From Rhodospirillales bacterium (lineage in GTDB: Bacteria > Pseudomonadota > Alphaproteobacteria > Rhodospirillales > JASLQF01), in contig JASLQF010000058.1 of NCBI GenBank assembly GCA_030744625.1, forward strand, positions 1-62,618: a DNA stretch of 62,618 bases. The letters run 5' to 3'. The notes beneath the pieces are model-generated. The model did not search any database, was not told the DNA's origin, and was given only the letters and a program-made list of their open reading frames with translations. This document shows, piece by piece, positions 27,726 through 39,101 of the stretch. A program made the position numbers and the translations under genes. The stretch's first letter is position 1; each line of letters starts with the position of its first letter.

Positions 27726-28771
27726 ATGGAGAGAGAGCGTTTTTTGGGCCTGCCCATTACGCCCCTGACCCGGCGGCGCCTCGATAACTTCCGCGCCAAC
27801 CGGCGCGGATTCTGGTCGCTGTGGATTTTCCTGGCCCTTTTCGTGGTCACCCTCGGCGCCGAGCTCATCTCCAACGACAGACCGCTGCTGGTGAGCTTCG
27901 ACGATGCCCTTTACGCGCCGGTGCTGGTCACCTATCCGGAAACCGCGTTCGGCGGCGACTTCCCCACCGAGGCCGACTACCGCGACCCCTACATCATCGA
28001 GCTGATCGAAGCCAAGGGCTGGATGGTGTGGCCGCCCAACCGCTATTCCTTCGACACCATAAATTACGATCTGCCGGTGCCGGCCCCGGCGCCGCCGAGC
28101 GCCGAGAACTGGATCGGCACCGACGACCAGGGCCGCGACGTGGTGGCGCGGCTCATCTACGGCTTCCGCATCTCGGTGCTGTTCGGCATCACGCTCCCCT
28201 TCTTCCGCTCCAGCGTCGGCGTCGCGGCGGGCGCCGTGCAGGGTTTCTTCGGCGGCCTCACCGACCTCGTGTTCCAACGCTTCATCGAGATGTGGGCGGG
28301 GCTTCCGACGCTCTATCTCCTGATCATCCTGGCCAGCGTCGTCGAGCCCAACTTCTGGTGGCTGCTTGGCCTCATGCTGCTGTTCAGCTGGATGGCCCTG
28401 GTCGGCGTCGTGCGCGCCGAGTTCCTGCGCGCCCGCAACTTGGATTACGTGCGCGCCGCCCGTGCGCTGGGCGTCAGCAACGCCATGATCATGTTCAAGC
28501 ACATCCTGCCCAACGCCATGGTGGCGACCCTGACCTTCCTGCCCTTCATCCTGTCGGGCTCGGTGGTGACGCTGACGGCCCTCGATTTCCTGGGCTTCGG
28601 ATTACCCCCGGGCTCGCCGTCCCTGGGCGAGCTCCTCAACCAGGGCAAGGCCAATTTGCAGGCGCCGTGGCTCGGCCTTTCCGGCTTTTTCATCCTCGCC
28701 GCCATGCTGACGCTCCTGATCTTCATCGGCGAGGCGGTGCGCGACGCCTTCGACCCGCGCAAGACGCTGCA

Positions 28772-28775
<4 letters not shown>
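27726..28775 (+). CDS. yejE: Peptide ABC transporter permease, YejE type
   Basis: Protein of 349 residues. One N-terminal helix (about 30-50) precedes a periplasmic region of about 90 residues, then GTDDQGRDVVARLIYGFRIS, a hallmark of this permease family, and five more helices. The coupling loop is around RAARALGVSNAMIMFKHILP. It overlaps yejF by four bases (ATGA). Confidence 0.92.
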
Positions 28776-30418
<1,643 letters not shown>

Positions 30419-30421
30419 ATC

Positions 30422-31354
30422 ATGGCCATCCTCTTTTCCAGCAAGACCGACGACCCGGAGCCCTGGCGCGCTGCCCTGGCCGCGCACTTCGAGGATCTCG
30501 ATTTCCGGGTGTGGCCGGACGACGGTGGCGATCCCGCCGATGTTGAGTTCGCCCTGGTGTGGGCGCAGAAAGAGGGGGCGCTCAAGCACTATCCCAACCT
30601 GCGCGCCATCTTTTCCCTGGGCGCCGGGGTCGAGCACATCTTGCGCGATTCTAACCTGCCCGCCGGCGTCCCCATCGTGCGCCTGGTCGACGCCCAGCTC
30701 ACCCGCGACATGACCGAGTACGTGCTGGCCTGGGTGCTCTACTACCACCGCGACCACCACCGCTACCGCGCCCAGCAGGCGGCGCGCCAGTGGCGCGCTT
30801 TGCCGCCGGTGGTGGCCGCCGACAGGCAGGTCGGCATTCTCGGCCTCGGCGAACTCGGGCGCGCCTCGGCCTCGGCGCTCGCCGGCCTCGGCTTCCGCGT
30901 CAGGGGGTGGAGCCGCACCGCCAAGGAGATCGAGGGTGTCGCGTGTTTTGACGGGGCGGGCGGGCTGGGCGAATTCCTCGACGGAGTAGAAATCCTGGTC
31001 TGCCTGTTGCCGCTGACGCCGGAGACGCGCGGCATCGTTGACGGCGCCCTGCTGGCGGCGTTGCCGGCGGGGGCCTGTTTCATCAACGCGGCACGCGGCG
31101 GCCATATGGTTGCCGCCGACCTCGTCGCGGCCCTCGCCTCAGGTCACATTGCCGGCGCAACCCTCGATGTCTTCGAGCCCGAGCCCCTGCCTGCCGCCGA
31201 CCCTCTATGGAGCCACCCCGGCGTTAACGTCACGCCGCATGTGGCCAGCATCACCTACCACAAGACGGCGGCCGCCGAGATCGTCGAGGACATCCGCCGC
31301 ATCCGCGACGGCGGCCGGGCGCGCCACGTGGTCGATCCGGCCAAGGGGTATTAG
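30422..31354 (+). CDS. ghrA: Glyoxylate/hydroxypyruvate reductase A-like
   Basis: Protein of 310 residues of the D-2-hydroxyacid dehydrogenase family, closest to GhrA. The NAD(P)-binding motif is GILGLGELGRASASAL, the catalytic Arg is in NAARGGHMV, and the catalytic His is in NVTPHVASITYHKTA. It probably reduces glyoxylate or hydroxypyruvate. It begins three bases after yejF, so it belongs to the same operon, though a functional link is not evident. The TAG stop lies inside a palindrome (31353 on). Confidence 0.87.
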   Translation: MAILFSSKTDDPEPWRAALAAHFEDLDFRVWPDDGGDPADVEFALVWAQKEGALKHYPNLRAIFSLGAGVEHILRDSNLPAGVPIVRLVDAQLTRDMTEYVLAWVLYYHRDHHRYRAQQAARQWRALPPVVAADRQVGILGLGELGRASASALAGLGFRVRGWSRTAKEIEGVACFDGAGGLGEFLDGVEILVCLLPLTPETRGIVDGALLAALPAGACFINAARGGHMVAADLVAALASGHIAGATLDVFEPEPLPAADPLWSHPGVNVTPHVASITYHKTAAAEIVEDIRRIRDGGRARHVVDPAKGY

Positions 31355-31395
31355 AGCATTTTTCGTTCACAAGGGTTCACGAAAAACGCTCTAAC
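31352..31395. terminator. Long palindrome, likely terminator, at the end of ghrA
   Basis: TTAGAGC then TTTTTCGT is mirrored by ACGAAAAA then GCTCTAA, with one mispaired position in the arms and a loop of about 11 bases. The arms contain runs of T and A, so transcripts from either side would form a stem next to a U-rich strand. The sequence TAGAGCATTTTTCG resembles dispersed palindromes common in alphaproteobacterial intergenic DNA. It holds the ghrA stop codon. Confidence 0.65.
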
Positions 31396-31492
31396 TTATT
31401 GATGTTACGCAAATACGTCGTCGCAAACTGTTTCAGTTTGCTCGGGATTTGCTCTAGCCCGGGCTCGGCCCGCACCGCCCCCCGGCGCCCGG

Positions 31493-32326
31493 TCAAGCGA
31501 AGGCGCCGTAGGCGTGGCCCAGGAGGAAGGCGCCGAGGACGACACGGTAGATCACGAACGGCGTGAAGGTGGCGTGTCTCAGCCACGCCATCATCATGAA
31601 TATGGCGAGCCAGGCGGCGGTAAAGGCGAGGCCGGCGGCGACCAGGGTGTTGGCCGTGAGATCGGCGTCGTCCGCCTGGTAGAGTTCCCACGACTTGAGG
31701 CCGCCGGCGCCGAGGATGGCAGGGATGGAGAGCAGCATGGAGAAACGCGCCGCGTCGGTGCGCTCGAGGCCCAGCATGCGGCCCGCCGACATGGTGATGC
31801 CGGCGCGGCTGGTGCCCGGAACGAGGGCCAGGACCTGGGCCAGGCCGATGACGACGGCGTCGCCGAGGGTTGTGTGCTCGATGCGGCGCACCGTCATGCC
31901 CAGGCGGTCGGTGACATACAGCACGATGCCGAAACCGAGCATGGTCCAGGCGATGACCGTGAGGCTGCGCAGGTCGTCGTACATGTAGGCGTTGACCACG
32001 AAGCCGGCGGCGATTACCGGCACGGTGGCCACGATGACGAGGCCGGCGAGCCGCGCGCCGGCGTCCTCGCGGCCCCGCGCCAGGCGCCCCAGGCCGGCCA
32101 CCATGGACCACAGGTCGCGCCAGAAGTAGGCCATCACGGCGCCCAGGGTGCCGACGTGAACGGCGACGTCGAGGACTAGGCCCTGGTCGGGCCATCCGGT
32201 GAACACCGGAACCAGGATCAGGTGCCCCGAAGAGCTGATGGGGAGAAATTCCGTGATTCCCTGGACAAGGGCCAGGACCACTATATGTAGGAGCGTCAAA
32301 ATACTCTCCCCCCACACCTTGCCCAT
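31493..32326 (-). CDS. uppP: Undecaprenyl-diphosphatase
   Basis: Integral membrane protein of 277 residues of the BacA/UppP family. It dephosphorylates undecaprenyl diphosphate so that the lipid carrier for peptidoglycan and O-antigen can be reused, and overexpression gives bacitracin resistance. The active-site motifs are GITEFLPISSSGHL near the N-terminus and PGTSRAGITM in the middle. About seven or eight hydrophobic helices follow. Monocistronic, divergent from gltD. Confidence 0.94.
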   Translation of the reverse strand: MGKVWGESILTLLHIVVLALVQGITEFLPISSSGHLILVPVFTGWPDQGLVLDVAVHVGTLGAVMAYFWRDLWSMVAGLGRLARGREDAGARLAGLVIVATVPVIAAGFVVNAYMYDDLRSLTVIAWTMLGFGIVLYVTDRLGMTVRRIEHTTLGDAVVIGLAQVLALVPGTSRAGITMSAGRMLGLERTDAARFSMLLSIPAILGAGGLKSWELYQADDADLTANTLVAAGLAFTAAWLAIFMMMAWLRHATFTPFVIYRVVLGAFLLGHAYGAFA

Positions 32327-32385
32327 TTATAGCACCCGCCCGGCGCCGTCCAAAGCCCCAAATAGTCTCGTATCGGAACTAAATC

Positions 32386-32409
32386 ATTTTCATGTATTGC
32401 TTTGAAAAT
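32386..32409. promoter_or_regulatory. AT-rich inverted repeat upstream of gltD
   Basis: ATTTTCA at 32386-32392 is mirrored by TGAAAAT at 32403-32409 in a local AT-rich patch of an otherwise GC-rich region. It lies in the 244-base gap between the divergent uppP and gltD genes and could be a regulator site. No sigma-54 (GG-N10-GC) promoter was found in the gap, and I see nothing else there. Confidence 0.3.
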
Positions 32410-32570
32410 CGTCTGTGGTAAGATGTGGGCGCCGGGAGGCCTTAATAGGTAACTAATACTGACCTTTTCTGGTGGTGTCTTACGGTGGCCGGGCTGCTCG
32501 CGGTCCATGCCGGAAACCATCAGGCCGCGACTTTGCCTCCCGCGCGTGCCGGTAAAGGGAGATCGCGGCC

Positions 32571-34001
32571 ATGGCTAATTCCATGATGAAATTCGTCAGC
32601 ATCGACAGATCGATGCCGGTGAAGCGCGACCCCATCGTGCGGCTCGGCGATTTCGGCGAAATCTACGACGATTTCGAGTCTCCGGCCCTGGTCCGCCAGT
32701 CGTCGCGGTGCGAACAGTGCGGCATTCCCTATTGCCAAGTCCATTGCCCTCTCTCCAACAACATTCCCGACTGGCTGGCCCTGGCCGCCGAAGGGCGCAT
32801 GGAGGAAGCCTACCGGGTCAGCCAATCGACCAACGACTTCCCCGAAATCTGCGGGCGCATCTGCCCCAGGGACAGGTTGTGCGAAGGCTCCTGCGTGCTC
32901 GAGCAGTCGCGCCATGGAACGGTCACCATCGGCGCCGTCGAGACCGCCATCACGGAGAACGCCTGGAGGGAAGGGTGGGTCGAGCCGCCGCGGCCGCGCC
33001 GCGAACTGCGGGAGTCGGTCGGCATCATCGGCGCCGGCCCGGCCGGGCTCACGGCCGCCGCGCACTTGCGCCGCCGCGGCTACCGCGTGCACGTTTATGA
33101 CCGCTACGACCGCGCCGGCGGGCTTTTGATCTACGGCATCCCCAACTTCAAGCTGGAGAAGCACGTGGTGGAGCGTCGCACCCGACTTCTCGCCGAGGGT
33201 GGTGTCGCCTTCGAGCAGAACTTCGAAGTCGGCCGCGACGCCACCCTCGACGACCTGCGCGCCCGTCATGACGCCGTCCTCATCGCCACCGGCACTTACA
33301 AGGAAAGGGACAGCGACGTTCCCGGCGCCGGTCTCGACAACATCTTCCACGCCATGAAGTACCTCACCGCCTCCAACCGCAAAAGCCTGGGCGACGCGGT
33401 GGCCGCCTTCGACGACGGCACGCTCGACGCCAAGGGCAAGAACGTGGTCGTCGTCGGCGGCGGCGACACGGCCATGGATTGCGTGCGCACCGCCGTCCGC
33501 CAGGGGGCCAAGTCGGTCAAGTGCCTTTACCGCCGTGACCGTGCCAACATGCCGGGCTCCATGACCGAGGTCGCCCACGCCGAAGAGGAAGGCGTCGAAT
33601 TCATCTGGCTCGCCCAGCCCGAGGCGTTCCTCGGCGACGGCGCCGTCGGCGGACTGCGGGCAACGCGCATCCACCTCGGCGTCCCCGATGCCGGCGGCCG
33701 CCAAACGCCGCAACCCATCGAGGGGTCGGGATTCACCATTGACGCCGACATGGTGCTCAAGGCCCTGGGCTTCGAGCCCGAAGACCTGCCGGGGCTATTC
33801 GGCGCGCCCGAGCTGGCGCTCAGCGAGTGGGGGACGATCGCCGCCCATCCAACGACCATGATGACCAACCTGGACGGCGTCTTCGCCGCCGGTGACATCG
33901 TGCGCGGCGCCTCGCTTGTGGTGTGGGCCATCCGCGACGCGCGTCTCGCCGCCGAGGGCATCCACATTCACCTGCAAGCCAACCTGCCGGCGGCGGCCTG
34001 A
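32571..34001 (+). CDS. gltD: Glutamate synthase small subunit
   Basis: Protein of 476 residues, the NADPH-binding flavoprotein partner of GltB. The N-terminal iron-sulfur domain has CEQCGIPYCQVHCP and ICGRICPRDRLCEGSC. Then come the FAD site IIGAGPAGLTAAAHLRRRG and the NADPH site [25 protein letters not shown] lies ten bases before the ATG. Here gltD precedes gltB, reversed from E. coli. Confidence 0.95.
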   Translation: MANSMMKFVSIDRSMPVKRDPIVRLGDFGEIYDDFESPALVRQSSRCEQCGIPYCQVHCPLSNNIPDWLALAAEGRMEEAYRVSQSTNDFPEICGRICPRDRLCEGSCVLEQSRHGTVTIGAVETAITENAWREGWVEPPRPRRELRESVGIIGAGPAGLTAAAHLRRRGYRVHVYDRYDRAGGLLIYGIPNFKLEKHVVERRTRLLAEGGVAFEQNFEVGRDATLDDLRARHDAVLIATGTYKERDSDVPGAGLDNIFHAMKYLTASNRKSLGDAVAAFDDGTLDAKGKNVVVVGGGDTAMDCVRTAVRQGAKSVKCLYRRDRANMPGSMTEVAHAEEEGVEFIWLAQPEAFLGDGAVGGLRATRIHLGVPDAGGRQTPQPIEGSGFTIDADMVLKALGFEPEDLPGLFGAPELALSEWGTIAAHPTTMMTNLDGVFAAGDIVRGASLVVWAIRDARLAAEGIHIHLQANLPAAA

Positions 34002-34017
34002 GGGGGAGAAGAGCTTC

Positions 34018-37000
34018 ATGTCCCATCCTCCCGAATCAGGTGCCGCCTTCGTCCGCGACTGGCCGGCCCAAGCCCGGCACCTGGCCGAGAAGGGGCTTTA
34101 CAACCCGGCTGACGAGCACGCCGCCTGCGGCATCGGTTTCGTCGCCGCCATAGACGGCAAGCCGCGCCGCCAGGTGGTGGAGGCGGGGATCGCGGCGCTT
34201 ACCAGGGTCTGGCACCGGGGCGCCGTCGACGCCGATGGCAAGACCGGCGACGGCGCCGGCATCCATCTTCAGATCCCGCAAGTCTTCTTCAGGGAACACA
34301 TCCGCTACACCGGCCACGAGCCGGCCGAGGGCACCATCGCCGTCGGCACGGTATTCCTGCCCAAGACCGACCTCAATGCCCAGGAACGCTGCCGCTGCAT
34401 CGTCGAGACCGAAATCATCGACTTCGGCTACACCATTTACGGCTGGCGCCAAGTGCCGGTGAACGTCGACGTCATCGGCGAGAAAGCCAACACGGCGCGC
34501 CCCGAGATCGAACAGATCATGATCGCCAACAACTTGGGCGTCAGCGACGAGCAGTTCGAGCTCGACCTCTTTGTCATCCGCCGGCGCATCGAGAATACGG
34601 CGCTCGACGACCACATAACCGACTTCTACATCTGTTCGCTGTCGTGCCGCTCCATCATTTACAAGGGGATGTTCCTGGCCGAGCAACTCACCGCCTTCTA
34701 CCCGGACCTGCTCGACGAGCGCTTCGAATCCAACTTCGCCATCTATCACCAGCGCTACTCCACCAACACCTTCCCCACGTGGCGGCTGGCGCAGCCCTTC
34801 CGCATGCTGTGCCACAACGGCGAAATCAACACCCTCACCGGCAACGTCAACTGGACGGCGGCGCACGAGCCGCGAATGGCGGCCGAGATCTTTGGCGAAG
34901 CCATCGAGGACATCAAGCCCATCCTACAATCGGGCATGTCGGATTCGGCGGCCCTCGACGCAGTCTTCGAGGTGCTGGCGCGCGCCGGGCGCCCGGCGCC
35001 CGCCGTCAAGGCCCTGATGATTCCCGAATCGGTGAGCCAGAACGCCACCATGCCCGATTCCCACCGCGCACTGTTCAACTACTGCAACAGCGTCATGGAG
35101 CCCTGGGACGGTCCGGCGGCGATCTGCGCCACCGACGGGCGCTGGGTGATCGCCGGCATGGACCGCAACGGTCTCAGGCCCATGCGCTACACCATCACCG
35201 GTGACGGCCTCGTCATTGTCGGCTCGGAGACCGGCATGGTCGAGATCAAGGAATCGGAGGTCGTGGAAAAGGGCCGTGTCGGTCCTGGCGGCCTCATCGG
35301 GATCGACCTCGCCGAGGGACGGTTCTATCACGACCAGGAGCTCAAGGACTGGGTGGCGGCGCGCCGCCATTACGGCGAATGGGTGAAGAAGAGCAAGCCC
35401 CTCGACAGCGTTATTCGATCGGGCACGGAAGAGCCCCAAGTCTACTCTAGCGAGGAGTTGCTGCGCCGACAGCTCACCTACGGCATCACCATGGAGGACG
35501 TGGAGCTCATCCTCAGGCCCATGGCCGAGGACGCCAGCGAGGCAGTGGGTTCCATGGGCGACGATACGCCGATCGCCGTGCTCTCCGATCACTACCGCGG
35601 TCTGCATCACTTCTTCCGGCAGGCCTTCAGCCAGGTTACCAACCCGCCCATCGATTCCTTGCGCGAGCGCCGGGTGATGACCTTGAAAACGCGGCTCGGA
35701 AACCTCGGCAACATCCTCGACGAGAACGAAGACCAGTGCGACCTGCTACAGCTCGAATCGCCCGTTCTTTCCAACGCCGAGTTCGAGGCCATGCGCCAGT
35801 ACATGGGCGAAACGGCGGCCGAGATCGACTGCACCTTCGACCCCAAGGCCGGCTCGGGGACGGTGCGCGCCGCGCTCAACCGCATCCGCGCCGAGGCCGA
35901 CGACGCGGTGCGCGGCGGCTGTACCCATCTGATCCTCAGCGATAGGGCGGTCGGCCCGGAGCGCGCGCCCCTGCCCATGATCCTGGCCACGGGGGCGGTG
36001 CACGCCCACTTGGTGCAGCAGGACCTGCGCACCTTCACGTCCCTCAACGTACGCGCCGGCGAGTGCCTGGACGTGCATTACGTCGCCGTTCTCATAGGTG
36101 TCGGCGCCACCACGCTCAATGCCTATCTCGCCCAGGAGGCCATCGCCGAGCGCCACCGGCGCGGGCTGTTCGAAGGCAAGACCCTGGACGCGTGCATAGG
36201 AAATTACAAGGCCGCCATCGACAAAGGCCTTCTCAAGATCATGTCGAAGATGGGGATCGGCGTGGTCAGCTCATACCGCGGCGGCTATTGCTTCGAGGCG
36301 GTGGGCCTTTCCCGTTCCCTGGTCGCCGAGTTCTTCCCCGGCATGGCCTCGCGCATCTCGGGCATCGGGCTCTCCGGCATCAAGAGCAAGATCATCGACA
36401 TGCACGCCAAGGCCTACGATGAGGACGTGGTGTCCCTTCCCGTTGGCGGCTTCTATCGATACCGCCAGAGTGGCGAGCTCCACGCCTTCGAGGGCCAGCA
36501 GGTCCACACCCTGCAGTCGGCGGTGGCCAGCGATTCGTTCAGTATCTACAAAAAATACGCCGAGGCGGTCTACGCAATGCCGCCGATCCATTTGCGGGAT
36601 CTCCTCGACTTCAGGCTGGTCAATCCCCCGGTGCCGGTGGATCAGGTGGAATCGATCACCGAGATCCGCAAGCGCTTCGTCACTGGCGCCATGTCGCACG
36701 GCGCCATATCGCGCGAGGCCCACGAGACCCTGTCGATCGCCATGAACCGGATCGGCGCCCAGTCCGACTGCGGCGAGGGCGGCGAATCGCCGGAGCGTTT
36801 CAAGCCGCGCTCCAACGGTGACAACCCGAGCTCGTCGATCAAGCAGATCGCGTCGGGGCGCTTCGGGGTGACGGCGGAATACCTCAACAAATGCCGCGAG
36901 ATCGAGATCAAGGTGGCCCAGGGTTCGAAGCCCGGCGAGGGGGGGCAGCTTCCGGGGCACAAGGTCACCGTGGAGATCGCCGGGCTGCGCCATTCGACGC

Positions 37001-38574
37001 CCGGCGTCATGCTCATATCGCCGCCGCCCCATCACGACATCTACTCGATCGAGGACCTCGCCCAGCTGATCTACGACCTCAAACAGATCAACCCCGACGC
37101 CCGGGTCTGCGTGAAGCTGGTGGCGCGTGCCGGCATCGGCACCATCGCCGCCGGCGTTGCCAAGGCCAAGGCCGACGTGATCATGATTTCCGGCCATTCC
37201 GGCGGCACCGGCGCGAGCCCGCAGTCGAGCATCAAGTTCGCCGGCATTCCCTGGGAGATGGGGTTGGCCGAGGTCAACCAGGTGCTCATCCTCAACAGGC
37301 TCCGCCATCGCGTTAAGGTGCGCGTCGACGGTGGCATCAAGACGGGCCGCGACGTGGTCATCGCGGCCATGCTCGGCGCCGAGGAGTTCGGGGTGGGCAC
37401 CGCCGCCTTGGTGGCCATGGGCTGCATCCTGGTGCGCCAGTGTCACTCCAACACCTGTCCGGTGGGCGTGTGCACGCAGGATCCCAAGCTGCGCGAGAAA
37501 TTCAGCGGTTCGCCGGAGAAGGTCGTCAACCTTTTCACCTTCATTGCCGAGGAGGTGGCCGATATTCTGGCCTCCCTCGGCGCCCGCTCTATCGAGGAGA
37601 TCATCGGGCGCTCCGACCTGCTGGCCCAGGTCAGCCGCGGCGCCGCCCATCTCGACGACCTCGACCTCAATCCCATCCTCGCCCAGCCCGACACCGGCGG
37701 CTTGGCGCGCCACTGCGATCAGGAAGGCCGCAACGAGGTGCCGGACACCCTCGACGCCCAGATGATCAAGGATTCACAGCACATACTGGACGCCGGCGAA
37801 AAGATGCAACTGACCTACACGGTGCGCAGCACGCACCGCGCCGTGGGTACGCGCATCAGCTCCATGATCACGCGGCGCTACGGCATGAAGGCCATGGAGC
37901 ACAACCACCTGAGGGTGCGCCTGCGCGGCTCGGCGGGACAATCGCTCGGCGCCTTCGCCGTGCAGGGGTTGACCCTCGAGGTCATGGGCGACGCCAACGA
38001 TTACGTGGGCAAGGGACTATCGGGTGGCATCATCATGATCAAGCCACCCGTTTCCAGTCCCCTGGAATCCAATGCCAACACCATCATCGGGAACACCGTG
38101 CTCTACGGCGCGACGTCGGGAAAATTGTTCGCCGCCGGCCAGGCCGGAGAAAGGTTCTGCGTGCGCAACTCGGGCGCCGAGACGGTGGTCGAGGGGTGCG
38201 GCTCCAACGGCTGCGAATACATGACCGGCGGTGTCGCCGTGATCCTCGGTCCCACCGGCGCCAACTTCGCCGCCGGCATGACCGGCGGCATGGCCTTCGT
38301 CTACGACCCTGGGGAGGAGCTCCCCGTGCGCATCAATCCCGACGCCGTCGTCTACCAGCGCATCGAGACCGACTACTGGGAAGGGCTCGTCAAGGGGCTC
38401 ATCGCCGAGCACGTCGAGCGGACCAATTCGCGTTTCGCCTACCGGCTGCTCAACGACTGGGATCTGGAGGTGAGCAGGTTCTGGCAGGTGATTCCAAAGG
38501 AGATGCTGGACAAGCTCGAGCATACGGTCAGCCGGGAGACGCCGCCCGATCAAATGGCCGCGGCCGGGGAGTAG
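34018..38574 (+). CDS. gltB: Glutamate synthase large subunit
   Basis: Protein of 1518 residues making glutamate from glutamine and 2-oxoglutarate. After a propeptide of 36 residues, Cys37 in HAACGIGF becomes the N-terminal nucleophile of the glutaminase domain (about 37-440). A central domain, an FMN synthase domain (with ISGHSGGTGASP and the 3Fe-4S cysteines in CILVRQCHSNTCPVGVC) and the GXGXG beta-helix domain at the C-terminus follow. The ATG at 34018 has AGGGGGAGAAG upstream, 16 bases after gltD. Confidence 0.96.
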   Translation: MSHPPESGAAFVRDWPAQARHLAEKGLYNPADEHAACGIGFVAAIDGKPRRQVVEAGIAALTRVWHRGAVDADGKTGDGAGIHLQIPQVFFREHIRYTGHEPAEGTIAVGTVFLPKTDLNAQERCRCIVETEIIDFGYTIYGWRQVPVNVDVIGEKANTARPEIEQIMIANNLGVSDEQFELDLFVIRRRIENTALDDHITDFYICSLSCRSIIYKGMFLAEQLTAFYPDLLDERFESNFAIYHQRYSTNTFPTWRLAQPFRMLCHNGEINTLTGNVNWTAAHEPRMAAEIFGEAIEDIKPILQSGMSDSAALDAVFEVLARAGRPAPAVKALMIPESVSQNATMPDSHRALFNYCNSVMEPWDGPAAICATDGRWVIAGMDRNGLRPMRYTITGDGLVIVGSETGMVEIKESEVVEKGRVGPGGLIGIDLAEGRFYHDQELKDWVAARRHYGEWVKKSKPLDSVIRSGTEEPQVYSSEELLRRQLTYGITMEDVELILRPMAEDASEAVGSMGDDTPIAVLSDHYRGLHHFFRQAFSQVTNPPIDSLRERRVMTLKTRLGNLGNILDENEDQCDLLQLESPVLSNAEFEAMRQYMGETAAEIDCTFDPKAGSGTVRAALNRIRAEADDAVRGGCTHLILSDRAVGPERAPLPMILATGAVHAHLVQQDLRTFTSLNVRAGECLDVHYVAVLIGVGATTLNAYLAQEAIAERHRRGLFEGKTLDACIGNYKAAIDKGLLKIMSKMGIGVVSSYRGGYCFEAVGLSRSLVAEFFPGMASRISGIGLSGIKSKIIDMHAKAYDEDVVSLPVGGFYRYRQSGELHAFEGQQVHTLQSAVASDSFSIYKKYAEAVYAMPPIHLRDLLDFRLVNPPVPVDQVESITEIRKRFVTGAMSHGAISREAHETLSIAMNRIGAQSDCGEGGESPERFKPRSNGDNPSSSIKQIASGRFGVTAEYLNKCREIEIKVAQGSKPGEGGQLPGHKVTVEIAGLRHSTPGVMLISPPPHHDIYSIEDLAQLIYDLKQINPDARVCVKLVARAGIGTIAAGVAKAKADVIMISGHSGGTGASPQSSIKFAGIPWEMGLAEVNQVLILNRLRHRVKVRVDGGIKTGRDVVIAAMLGAEEFGVGTAALVAMGCILVRQCHSNTCPVGVCTQDPKLREKFSGSPEKVVNLFTFIAEEVADILASLGARSIEEIIGRSDLLAQVSRGAAHLDDLDLNPILAQPDTGGLARHCDQEGRNEVPDTLDAQMIKDSQHILDAGEKMQLTYTVRSTHRAVGTRISSMITRRYGMKAMEHNHLRVRLRGSAGQSLGAFAVQGLTLEVMGDANDYVGKGLSGGIIMIKPPVSSPLESNANTIIGNTVLYGATSGKLFAAGQAGERFCVRNSGAETVVEGCGSNGCEYMTGGVAVILGPTGANFAAGMTGGMAFVYDPGEELPVRINPDAVVYQRIETDYWEGLVKGLIAEHVERTNSRFAYRLLNDWDLEVSRFWQVIPKEMLDKLEHTVSRETPPDQMAAAGE

Positions 38575-38598
38575 GGTGCCGCCGGCGGAGACCAGGAC

Positions 38599-38973
38599 AT
38601 GCGGCTATGGCTATTCGTGGCGGGCCTGAACGGACTTCTGGCGGTGATGGCCGGCGCCTATGGCTGGCACTGGCTGGAGGCGGCGGACTCGGGACTGCGC
38701 GATATCTTCATGATGGCCGTTCAGTATCAGATGTGGCACGCCCTCGCGTTGCTGGCGGTCGCTTGGCTGGCCGGCCGGGAGGGGGGCAAGGGCGCCCTCG
38801 CCCCGCGTGTCGCCGGGGGGGCGTTCACCCTGGGCATCGTGCTCTTCTCGGGCTCGCTCTACGCGCTCGGGCTCGGCGGCTCGGTCCCGGTGCCGGGCGC
38901 GGCGCCCATCGGCGGCGGGCTGCTGATGATCGGCTGGGCGGCCTTGATGGTGGCGGCTCTCAAACGCAACTAG
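38599..38973 (+). CDS. DUF423 membrane protein
   Basis: Protein of 124 residues with four hydrophobic helices and the DUF423 hallmarks: FVAGLNGLLAVMAGAYGWHW near the start, MAVQYQMWHALALLAV in the middle and a glycine-rich third helix (GIVLFSGSLYALGLGG). The E. coli relative is YgdD; the function is unknown. It begins 24 bases after gltB. Confidence 0.85.
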   Translation: MRLWLFVAGLNGLLAVMAGAYGWHWLEAADSGLRDIFMMAVQYQMWHALALLAVAWLAGREGGKGALAPRVAGGAFTLGIVLFSGSLYALGLGGSVPVPGAAPIGGGLLMIGWAALMVAALKRN

Positions 38974-39101
38974 GCCATGGACAAATAAATCAGCTTGTTG
39001 AGTAACGATGTCCACAATTGGTCGCAAAGCGGACATACGGCCTCGATAGACTCTCCCACCACCTCCGCATAGAATTTCGCGGTCAACGCGCAGGTTAAAC
39101 C

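Noticed and set aside
26565-28502. Long open frame of 645 codons on the minus strand over yejB and yejE
   Set aside because: It lies wholly antisense to two clear permeases and its protein has a charged, repetitive composition typical of GC-rich shadow frames.
32327-32570. Sigma-54 promoter before gltD
   Set aside because: No GG-N10-GC with a TGGCAC/TTGC context was found; candidate pairs are off by one or more bases.
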